Below, one piece after another: positions 6,438 to 15,000 of a stretch of DNA of 64,000 bases. The position numbers were made by a program, and so were the translations under genes. Within the stretch, counting starts at the first letter, position 1; each line of letters opens with the position of its first letter. Source of the stretch: DAOTWC01 sp048499435 (GTDB lineage: Bacteria > Chloroflexota > Anaerolineae > Aggregatilineales > Phototrophicaceae); contig JASNZW010000006.1 in NCBI GenBank assembly GCA_048499435.1, positions 1-64,000 on the forward strand, read 5' to 3'. The notes under the pieces were generated by a model, which had not been told where the DNA came from, made no database searches, and was given only the letters and a program-made list of their open reading frames with translations.

Positions 6438-7481
6438 ATGCTGTCACGAGGCTGGCAGATGGGGCTGCTGGGCGCGGCCGTCAGCGCTGCCGCGGTCTAC
6501 GCTATTGTGTCGCAGGTTGATCTGGCGCTGCTGGGTGACGCGCTGGCGCGCGCGCGCTACGGCTACCTGCTGCCCACGCTGGCGCTGCTGCTTATCGGGC
6601 AGGTGACGCGCGCGGCGCGCTGGCGAGCGCTGCTCAACGGCGGGCTGTCGCTGGGCCGGTCGTTCAGGATTCTGAACATATCGTATCTGATTAACGGCGT
6701 GCTGCCGCTGCGGCTGGGCGAGCTGGCGCGCATCTTCCTGGCCACCCGCTCCGAGCCGCCGGTGCGCGCTTTCACCAGCGCCAGCACGATCATTGTCGAG
6801 CGCCTGCTGGACCTGCTGGCGGTGCTGGGCCTGCTGGGCGCGGCGCTGGCGCTCAGCCCGGCGCTGCCCGCCGCTTATCGCACGTCGGCGGCTGTCGGTG
6901 TGCTGACGCTGGCCGCCGGTTTTGGCGTGCTGGTGGCGCTGGCGAACCGGCGCGCGCAGGCTCACCGCCTGCTGGAGCTGGCCGGGCGCGCCGCGCCCGC
7001 GCGCCTGCGCCAGCGGCTGGCCGGCTGGTTTGACAGCTTTCTTGACGGCCTGCTGCCGCTGGCGCGGCCGGCGATGCTGGCGCGTGTGCTGTTCTGGACG
7101 GCGATAAGCTGGGGATTTTCCGCCGCCGCCGGGTATATACTCATGTTTGCTTTCTTTGACGCGGCAAGCTGGTCCGCGACCTTCCTGTATATCGCGGCGG
7201 CTGCCTTTGCCATTGCCGTCCCGGCCGTGCCCGGCAACATCGGCACGTATGAGTGGGCGGTTATGCTGGCCCTGAGCGCGCTGGGCTATGGCGAGCCAAC
7301 CAGCCCGGCGCTGGTGTCGTTCGCGGTGGTGGTGCACGGCGTCAACCTGGCGCTGTACGCGGCCTTTGGCGCGGTGGGCATTGTTCGGGAGGGCATCACG
7401 CTCGGCCAGTTAGCGCGCGAGGTTGAACGAATGAAACACGGCGAGACCGGCCAGCAGGATCATCTGGAATATGTCGAGTAA
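6438..7481 (+). CDS. Flippase-like integral membrane protein (LPG_synthase_TM / UPF0104 family)
   Basis: This 347-residue protein has about eight hydrophobic segments and the hallmarks of the UPF0104 family: the early RWRALL segment, LRLGELARIFLATR, and the late SFAVVVHGVNLALY. Relatives include the membrane part of lysylphosphatidylglycerol synthase and archaeal AglD-type proteins. As a stand-alone domain in front of glycosyltransferases it probably handles lipid-linked sugars or their translocation; the substrate is unknown. It overlaps the next gene by 11 bases. Confidence 0.85.
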   Translation: MLSRGWQMGLLGAAVSAAAVYAIVSQVDLALLGDALARARYGYLLPTLALLLIGQVTRAARWRALLNGGLSLGRSFRILNISYLINGVLPLRLGELARIFLATRSEPPVRAFTSASTIIVERLLDLLAVLGLLGAALALSPALPAAYRTSAAVGVLTLAAGFGVLVALANRRAQAHRLLELAGRAAPARLRQRLAGWFDSFLDGLLPLARPAMLARVLFWTAISWGFSAAAGYILMFAFFDAASWSATFLYIAAAAFAIAVPAVPGNIGTYEWAVMLALSALGYGEPTSPALVSFAVVVHGVNLALYAAFGAVGIVREGITLGQLAREVERMKHGETGQQDHLEYVE

Positions 7482-8655
7482 CGAAAAACACCCTGAGCGC
7501 CTGAAAATCCTGATCTGTCTGCTGTACTATTTCCCGCACCGCACCGGGCTGACCATTCACGTGCAGCGGGTGGCTGAAGAGCTGGTGCGGCGCGGCCATG
7601 AGGTGACGGTGCTGACGGCGCGCTATCACATAACGCTGCCGCGCGATGAAACCATTCACAACGGCGTGCGCATTGTGCGGCTGTGGACGCCGCCGATCCC
7701 TATCAGCCGGGGCATGATTATGCCGGCTTACCCCTGGGCCGCGCTGGGCCTTATCTGCCAGAACGACGTTGTGAGCATTCACACGCCCATGCTGGAGACC
7801 GCCCTGGTCAGCGCGCTGGCCGGGCTGGCCGGGCGCAAAGTCGTTCCAACGCATCACGGCGATCTGATTTTGCCGCACGGCCTGGCCAACCGCGTGATCG
7901 CCTGGACCATGTTCCAGTTTTACCGTTTTATGGCCTGGCGCGCGCCGCGCATTATCGCCTACAGCGACGACTACGCCGACCACTCTTACTACCTGCTGCC
8001 GTTCCGCGACAAGGTGGAGGCCATTTACCCGCCGATCCACATGCCGCCGCCCGACGAGGCGCGCGCTGCGGCGCTGCGGGCGGCGTGGTCGCACGACGGC
8101 GGGCCGGTGATCGGCTTTTCCGGGCGCTTTGTCCAGGAAAAGCGGCCCGACCTGCTTATCCGCGCCCTGGAGATCATCAACCAGCGCTACCCTGCCGCGC
8201 GGGTTGTCTTTGCCGGCGAATACGACATTCGCTATGAGGATTTCTGGGAACGCAGCCAGGACCTGGTGGCTCAGTACCGCGACCAGCTTATTTTCCTGGG
8301 TCTGCTGGAGGACACGCAGGCGATGGCGGATTTCTACGCCGCCTGCGATGTGCTGGTGCTGCCCAGCGACACCGAGTGCTTCGCGCTGGTGCAGGTGGAG
8401 GCGATGCTCAGCGGCACGCCGGTTGTCATGACCGACACGCCCGGCGGGCGCGTCCCGGTGCGGGAAACGGGCATGGGGCGGCTGGCGCAGCGCGGCGACT
8501 GGCGCTCTATCGGCGCGGCGGTGATCGAGGTGCTGGACAACCGCGCGGCTTACGTGAAACCGCGCGGCTACATTGAGCAGGTCTTTTCGTTCAGCGAAAC
8601 GGTGGACCGTTACGAAGCGATCTTTCGGCGCTACGCCCGGCGGCGCGATGGTTGA
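7471..8655 (+). CDS. GT4-family (GT-B) glycosyltransferase
   Basis: This 394-residue protein has the two Rossmann-like halves of GT-B enzymes. The N-terminal part shows the acceptor-side pattern YYFPHRTGLTIHVQRVAEEL and GHEVTVLTARY. The C-terminal part has IGFSGRFVQEKRPDLLIRA and the nucleotide-sugar motif E-x7-E (ECFALVQVE, about residues 301-309). No signal peptide is present, so it acts on the cytoplasmic face, probably retaining the anomeric configuration. It overlaps both neighbours by about 10 bases, so it belongs to the same operon as the flippase-like and methyltransferase genes. Confidence 0.92.
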   Translation: MSSNEKHPERLKILICLLYYFPHRTGLTIHVQRVAEELVRRGHEVTVLTARYHITLPRDETIHNGVRIVRLWTPPIPISRGMIMPAYPWAALGLICQNDVVSIHTPMLETALVSALAGLAGRKVVPTHHGDLILPHGLANRVIAWTMFQFYRFMAWRAPRIIAYSDDYADHSYYLLPFRDKVEAIYPPIHMPPPDEARAAALRAAWSHDGGPVIGFSGRFVQEKRPDLLIRALEIINQRYPAARVVFAGEYDIRYEDFWERSQDLVAQYRDQLIFLGLLEDTQAMADFYAACDVLVLPSDTECFALVQVEAMLSGTPVVMTDTPGGRVPVRETGMGRLAQRGDWRSIGAAVIEVLDNRAAYVKPRGYIEQVFSFSETVDRYEAIFRRYARRRDG

Positions 8656-9493
8656 CGAACGCACCCTGGCGCATATGACGCGCAACGAGGCCGATATGGC
8701 GTTCAAGAAGCGCGTCCGCACTATTTTCGAGTGGATCGAACCGCGCGACGACCAGTTGATCCTCGATTTGCCCTGTGGGCGCGGCTTTTATCTCAACATG
8801 CTGCGCTATGTCTGCGCCTGCAGGCTGGTCGGCGCTGACCTGGACGGTGAGGTCATCCAGAAGGCGCGCCGCAACGTGGGCCACCTGCCAGATATCCTGC
8901 TCGCCCAGGCGGATATTTACGCCCTGCCGCACCCGGATAACTGCTTCGACGCCGTGATTCTGTCGGAGGTGCTGGAGCATATCGAGCGCGACGTGGACGG
9001 CCTGCGCGAAATTTATCGCGTGCTCAAGCCCGGCGGCGTGGTGGCGATCACCGTGCCGCACGCCAACTACCCGTTCTGGTGGGACCCTATCAACAAGACG
9101 CTGGAGACGCTGTTCGGCGCGCACATCAGCCGGGGGCCGCTGGCGGGCATCTGGGCCAACCACGTGCGCCTGTACACGCCGGAACAGCTCCGAAGCGCGG
9201 CGCTGGCGGCTGGCTTTATCGTGGAAGCGGAGCGCTCGTTCACGCACTACAGTTTTCCCTTTATTCACAATCTGGTATACGGTATAGGCAAGCCGCTGCT
9301 GGAAGCGGGCGCGCTGCCGACGGCGCTGGCGAACGCCGCTGACCGCACCCGTTTCGACCACAACAGCGGCAGCCTGCTCAACCCGATCAACCTGGGGCTG
9401 CGTGTGCTGAACTTTTTCGACCGCCGCAACGTCATGAATGAGCCAACGGGCCGCTCAACCGTGAACCTGGCGCTTAAGGGGCGCAAGCCGTGA
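8648..9493 (+). CDS. Class I SAM-dependent methyltransferase
   Basis: This 281-residue protein has motif I LILDLPCGRGFYL, an acidic end to strand 2 (LVGADLD), motif II around DNCFDAVILSEVLEHIE and a post-motif LKPGGVVAITVPHANYP. ATG 8648 is preferred because it overlaps the glycosyltransferase end by 8 bases and begins just before the fold; a longer ORF upstream would run through the preceding gene. Given the setting it may methylate a sugar or lipid-linked intermediate. Its stop overlaps the GTG of the next gene. Confidence 0.88.
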   Translation: MVDERTLAHMTRNEADMAFKKRVRTIFEWIEPRDDQLILDLPCGRGFYLNMLRYVCACRLVGADLDGEVIQKARRNVGHLPDILLAQADIYALPHPDNCFDAVILSEVLEHIERDVDGLREIYRVLKPGGVVAITVPHANYPFWWDPINKTLETLFGAHISRGPLAGIWANHVRLYTPEQLRSAALAAGFIVEAERSFTHYSFPFIHNLVYGIGKPLLEAGALPTALANAADRTRFDHNSGSLLNPINLGLRVLNFFDRRNVMNEPTGRSTVNLALKGRKP

Positions 9494-11970
9494 CTATACC
9501 GCCATATCAGCCTGACTCGCCTGAACAGCCGCTGTCGGACTCGCCTGAACGCGCGCCAGTTGGTTTCGCCGACCTGACCCTGGCTGAGGCGCTTGGCCAG
9601 TTTGTGCGCGCGCCCCGGCGGACGCTGGCCGCCCTGCGCGCCGCGACACAGAGCGCCGCCCCTGAGATCGCGCCCCCTGTCCCGCCCCGCCAGCAGCCAG
9701 TGAGCGTTCCGGCGGCGCCTGAGCCGCGCGCCGCGCCCGCCGCTGGCCGCCCGGCCCGCGCGCTGTCCGATCAGCGCGCCCTGGTGCAGTTGGGGCTGCG
9801 CCTTTGCGCTTTTCTGCTGGCGTGGTGGGGCGGCGGCATTATCGCCAGCGCGCCCGTGCGGACCGAACAGCTCGCGCTGGACCCGGCCGCGCCGTTTCTG
9901 CTGCTGGGCTTTGTAGTGTGGCTGGCGGCGGAAATCTACGGCGACTGGCCGCGGCTGCGCGCCTGGCGGCCGGCGCGCGGCGCTGCTGAGCTGCCTCCCG
10001 CGCCGACGGCGGCCAGCGGCGGGCGGGCCTGGAGCGGCCTTCACCCGGCGCGGGCGCTGCTGCTGCTCAGCGGCGTGCTGGCCAGCGCCGTCGCGCTGAT
10101 CGGCACGGCCGGCAACCAGTTCACGCTGATCGGCTTTGCGGCCTGGGCCGTGAGCATCGCGCTGTGGGTGGCGGCTTTAGCCCCGGCGGAGTGGGGCGCG
10201 GGGGCGCTGTGGGCGTGGGCCGCCGGGCTGCGCGTCAACTGGCGCAGCCCGACGTTGTGGGCGCTGGTGGCGATCCTGGCGCTGGGCGCGCACTTCCGGC
10301 TGACGGAGCTGAGCGCGATCCCGCCGGAGATGACCAGCGACCACGTCGAAAAAATCCTGGACGCGCAGCGCGTGGTTGACGGCCAGCTCCAGGTGTTTTT
10401 CCCCAACAACGGCGGGCGCGAAGCCTTCCAGATGTACGCGATGGCGCTGCTGGCGCAGGCCCCCGGCCTGGGCATGAACTTCACCACGCTCAAGCTGCTG
10501 TCGGCGCTGGAGGGGCTGGCGGCGATTGCGGCGCTGTACTGGCTGGGGCGCGAGGCCATCGGGCGGCAGCAGGCGCGCCTGGGCAACCTGGTGGGGCTGC
10601 TGCTGGCGGCGCTGGTCGCCGTCAGCTACTGGCATGTGGCGCTCAGCCGCCTGGGGCTGCGCATCGTGCTGACGACCGTCGTCACCGCGCTGCTGCTGAC
10701 ATTTCTGGCGCGCGCGCTGCGCTATAACCGGCGCGCCGATTTCATCCTGGCGGGCCTGACGCTGGGCCTGGGGCTGTACACTTACCAGGCGGTGCGGATG
10801 CTGCCGCTGGTGGTGCTGGCGGGCGTGGGGCTGGCGCTTATCTTCCGTGCGCGCAGCCGCCGCGCGGCGGGCCGCTACCTGCTTAACACGGCGGCGCTGG
10901 TGGTGGTGGCGTTCGTCGTGTTTGTGCCGCTCTTTGGCTTCTGGCTGCAATACCCTGAGGATTTCTGGCGGCGCACCCAGGGGCGGCTGCTGGGCGACGA
11001 CGTGATCCAGACCGTGAATGAGCAGGGCCAGATTGTCGAACGGCAGGCGACTGTGCAGGAACGCCTGGATGCGTTCAGCCGCAACCTGCCGATCCTGGCC
11101 GATAACCTGCGCGGCGCGCTGCTGATGTTCAATTGGAAGGGCGATGTCGCCTGGATCAACGCCGCGCCCAACCGGCCAGCGATGGACAGCGTGACCGGCG
11201 CGCTGCTGGTCGTCGGGCTGGCGGCCTGGCTGGCGCGCATGGTCCGCCGGCGTGACCCGTTCGACTGGCTGGTCCCGGTGGCGCTGCTGATTATGCTGCT
11301 GCCGTCGGCGCTGTCCATCGCCTATCCGGTCGAAAACCCCAGCCACACGCGCACCAGCGGCGCGCTGCCGCTGGCCTATCTGATTGCCGCGCTGCCGCTG
11401 GCGCTGATCGTGCAGTCGCTGATTGACCAGCTCGGCGGGCGGCGCGGGCGGTTCGCCGCCGGCGCGGCAGTTGCGCTGGTGGTGGCGGGCGCGTATGGCG
11501 CTAACAGCGCCATTTACTTCAACAATTACTACCAGGCGTATGTCGGGTCGTCGCTGCCTTACACGGAGGTCGGGCGCGTGCTGCGCGGCTTCGCTGAGAG
11601 CGACGGCAGCTTCGGCAACGCTTTCATGATCGCGTATCCGTACTGGTGGGATCACCGCGCCATCGGCATTGAGGCCGGGCGTATTGATTGGCCGAACGGC
11701 ATTGTTGACCGCGCGGCTGTGCCGCGGTTCCTGGCTGACACTTACGCGCGCACTGACCGCTACCGCCTTGACCCGGACCGCGATCTGCTGTTTTTCTACG
11801 CGCCCGATGACGAAGCCACCGAAGCGGCGCTGCGCCAGTGGTTTCCACAGGGGCGCGCGCTGCTGGTGCAAAGCTACCAGGACGACAGCTACCGGCTGTA
11901 CCGCGCCCCCGCGCTGGGGGTGGACGGCCTGCTGGCGTTTCTGGCCGCGCACGTGCCAGACACTGAGTAA
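9490..11970 (+). CDS. Large multi-span GT39/ArnT-like glycosyltransferase
   Basis: This 826-residue protein has a Pro/Ala-rich cytoplasmic N-terminus (about 1-95), many membrane spans, and a soluble C-terminal region. After a span at about 255-270, the external loop SAIPPEMTSDHVEKI near residue 275 carries acidic residues in the place of the catalytic Asp/Glu of PMT/ArnT enzymes. The later segment RLGLRIVLTT and the tail with AYPYWWDHRA fit the GT-C architecture. It would use a polyprenyl-phosphate sugar outside the membrane. GTGA overlap joins it to the methyltransferase gene. Confidence 0.8.
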   Translation: MTIPPYQPDSPEQPLSDSPERAPVGFADLTLAEALGQFVRAPRRTLAALRAATQSAAPEIAPPVPPRQQPVSVPAAPEPRAAPAAGRPARALSDQRALVQLGLRLCAFLLAWWGGGIIASAPVRTEQLALDPAAPFLLLGFVVWLAAEIYGDWPRLRAWRPARGAAELPPAPTAASGGRAWSGLHPARALLLLSGVLASAVALIGTAGNQFTLIGFAAWAVSIALWVAALAPAEWGAGALWAWAAGLRVNWRSPTLWALVAILALGAHFRLTELSAIPPEMTSDHVEKILDAQRVVDGQLQVFFPNNGGREAFQMYAMALLAQAPGLGMNFTTLKLLSALEGLAAIAALYWLGREAIGRQQARLGNLVGLLLAALVAVSYWHVALSRLGLRIVLTTVVTALLLTFLARALRYNRRADFILAGLTLGLGLYTYQAVRMLPLVVLAGVGLALIFRARSRRAAGRYLLNTAALVVVAFVVFVPLFGFWLQYPEDFWRRTQGRLLGDDVIQTVNEQGQIVERQATVQERLDAFSRNLPILADNLRGALLMFNWKGDVAWINAAPNRPAMDSVTGALLVVGLAAWLARMVRRRDPFDWLVPVALLIMLLPSALSIAYPVENPSHTRTSGALPLAYLIAALPLALIVQSLIDQLGGRRGRFAAGAAVALVVAGAYGANSAIYFNNYYQAYVGSSLPYTEVGRVLRGFAESDGSFGNAFMIAYPYWWDHRAIGIEAGRIDWPNGIVDRAAVPRFLADTYARTDRYRLDPDRDLLFFYAPDDEATEAALRQWFPQGRALLVQSYQDDSYRLYRAPALGVDGLLAFLAAHVPDTE

Positions 11971-12052
11971 GCGCAGCGCCGGCAGCGTGAGGAAAACGCG
12001 GCGCAGCGGTGTATACATTTAGCGCCTGAACACTGTAGCAGGGTAGGCACGA

Positions 12053-15000
12053 ATGCTGGATGCAACAACCGTTTCAAGCGGGCCGCGGCGGCGCGACCGG
12101 GCGTTAACCAGCGCGCGCAGCGATGTGCTGGTGGGCGCGCTGCTGGTTATCGTTGTGCTGCTGGGCGGCTATTTCCGCTTTGTCGGGCAGAACTGGGACG
12201 ATTTCACGCACCTGCACCCGGATGAGCGTTTCCTGGCCGGGGTGGCGGCGTCGCTGGGCGGCCCGCTGCACTCGTCGTACGGCTCGTCAGAGGAACAGCA
12301 GGCCCAGCTTGACCGCTGCCTGGCGGCCTACCCGACCGCCGGCGGGGCAGGGGGCTTTTTCGACGCCGACTGCTCGACGTGGAACCCGCACAACACCGGC
12401 AACGGCCTGTATGTGTATGGCACGCTGCCGCTGTTTATGGCGCGCGCCGCCGGCGACACGCTGGTCCGGTTCACAGGCAACCCGAACTGGGCCGGTTACA
12501 ACGGCGTGCATCTGGTGTGGCGCACACTGTCGGCGCTGGCGGAGATGGCCGCGGTGCTGGCGGTGTTCGCGCTCGGCGTCCAGGTGGCGGGCCGGTGGAC
12601 CGGGCTGTTAGCGGCGGCGCTGTACGCCGGGGCAGCGCTCTCCATTCAACTGGCGCATTTCGGCACGGCGGACGCCGTCGCTAACGGTTTCACAGCGCTG
12701 GCGCTGCTGTTCGCCGTGCGCGCGCAGTTCGGCGGCCGCTGGGCCGACTACGCGCTGTTCGGGCTGATGTTCGGCGCGGCGCTGGCCAGCCGCATTAACC
12801 TGGCCCCGCTCGCCGGGCTGATCGTGCTGGCGGTGGGCGTGCGAGCGCTGCCGGCGCTGGGCCATGGGCTGCGGTGGGCGGAGCGCGAGCGCACCCTGCT
12901 GCGCGAGGCCGTCGGGCTGGCGCTGGCGGGCGCTGTGACGCTGGTTGTGTTCCGTCTGACAAACCCGTATGCGTTTATGGGGCCGGGCCTGTTCGGTCTG
13001 ACGCCCAACCCGCGCTGGCTGGCGGACCTGAACCAGGCGCGTTTTCTGGTCAGCGGGCAGGCTGAGATGCCGCCCAACTGGCAGTGGGTGGGGCGCACGC
13101 CTTACCTGTTCGCCTGGGGCAATATGGTGCTGTGGGGCATGGGCGCGGCGCTGGGGCTGGCGGGCTGGCTGGGCTGGCTGTGGGCGGGGGCGCGCCTGGC
13201 GCGGGGCCGCGCTGGCGCGCTGGCGCTGCTGCTGCCGGTGGTGTGGGTGCTGGGCTACTTCGGCTGGCTGGGCGCGAACTGGGTCGCCTCAATGCGCTAT
13301 TTTCTACCGCTGTACCCGGCGCTGGCGCTGCTGGCCGCCTGGGCGCTGATAGAGCTGGCGCGGCGCGCTGGCCGCTCGCGGCTGCGGCGCGGGCTGGCGC
13401 TGGGCCTGCTGGCGGCTGTCACCGGCTTGACGCTGCTGTGGGCTGTTATGTTCACCAGCATTTACCGCCAGCAGCTTACGCGCGTGCAGGCCAGCCACTG
13501 GTTCTGGGAAAATGTTTCCGGCGATTTCTCGCTGCGCGTCGAAGGCGCGGCGGCGGACACGCCGCTGGTCAACGTGCCGCTGTTCAACGGCTACGGCGGC
13601 GCGCCCTCAGATTCGCTGCTGGGGCAGGTGTCGCCGCTGTACGAAGGCCAGTCCGTCAGCCATGTGTTTATCGCGCCGGCTGACGGCACAATCCGCACGG
13701 TCCACGCGCCGCACCTCAGCGCCCCGGAGGACGACCCGCCGCCGGCGACGCTGCGCGTGGCGCTCTACACCGACCTCACGAACGCGCTGCTGGCTGAGGG
13801 CACGCTGACCGCCGTTTTTAGCCGCGCTGATCACCCGTTGGGCGCGTCGTATGACATCGCGCTGGGCGGGCCGGTGAGCGTGCGCGCCGGCGAGGCATAC
13901 CGGTTTGTCGTCGAGGTGGTGTCTGGTGGGCCGGTGCTGGCGGCGGGCGAGGTGGTTTCGCACGAAGGGGCCTGGGATGACGCTATCCCCTATATCGTGT
14001 GCACCTTGCCGGACGGCGTTACGCTGGCGGACAACCCGCCGCCGGGCCTGCTCAGCGCGGCGGACTGCAACGGGCGCAACGCCTGGTCGTCGCTGATTGT
14101 CGGCCACCAGATGCAGATGGCCTATGAGGACGAGCCGTATAAGCGCGACGTGATGCTGCGCGCGCTGGACGACAGCCAGTATCTCACCATCAGCAGCAAC
14201 CGTTTCTACGATTCGCTGGCGCGCATTCCCATCCGCTGGCCGATGTCGAACCGCTATTACGCCGCGCTGTTCAGCGGCGAGCTGGGCTATGAGCTGGCGG
14301 CGGTGTTCCAGGAAACGTTTGAGCTGGGGGCGCTGCGCATCTCTGACCAGCACCTGCCGACGTTCGACAGCCCGGCCTGGCTCAACGAGTTTGAGGCTGA
14401 GGAAGCCTTCCACGTTTACGACCACCCGGCGGTGTTCGTGTTCCGCAAGACGGCGGCTTACGACCCGGAAACCGCCCGCAGCATCCTCAATGAGGCGCCG
14501 CTTAACCGGCTGGAGGCGGTGGGAACCAATTACGTCGAAACCTGCCCGCCGATCTTCCTTCAGCTTGGCGGGGGCGGCTGTGACCTGACGCTGGTGGACA
14601 CGGTAACGTGGTCGTCGCTGCAGGCGGACGAAGCGCCAACGCAGTTGATGCTCACGCCGGAGCGGCGCGCCATTCAATACAGCGGCGGCACGTGGGCGGA
14701 CCTGTTCGACAGCCAGAGCGCGATCAACACGCAGCCGCTGCTGACCGTCGCCGGCTGGTGGCTGATGATCGTTTTTATCGGCTGGGCGGCGTGGCCGCTG
14801 CTGTTCGCGCTGCTGCCGTCGTTCGCTGACCGGGGCTACAGCCTCGCCAAGACCGCCGGGCTGCTCATCAGCGGCTGGCTGGCGTGGTATGGGGCCAGCG
14901 CCGGGCTGGCGGTGTGGTCGCGCGCGGGCATTCTGCTGGCGCTGGCGCTGCTGCTGGCGGGCGGGCTGGCGCTGGCGCTGCGCCGGGGGGCGGGCTTTGC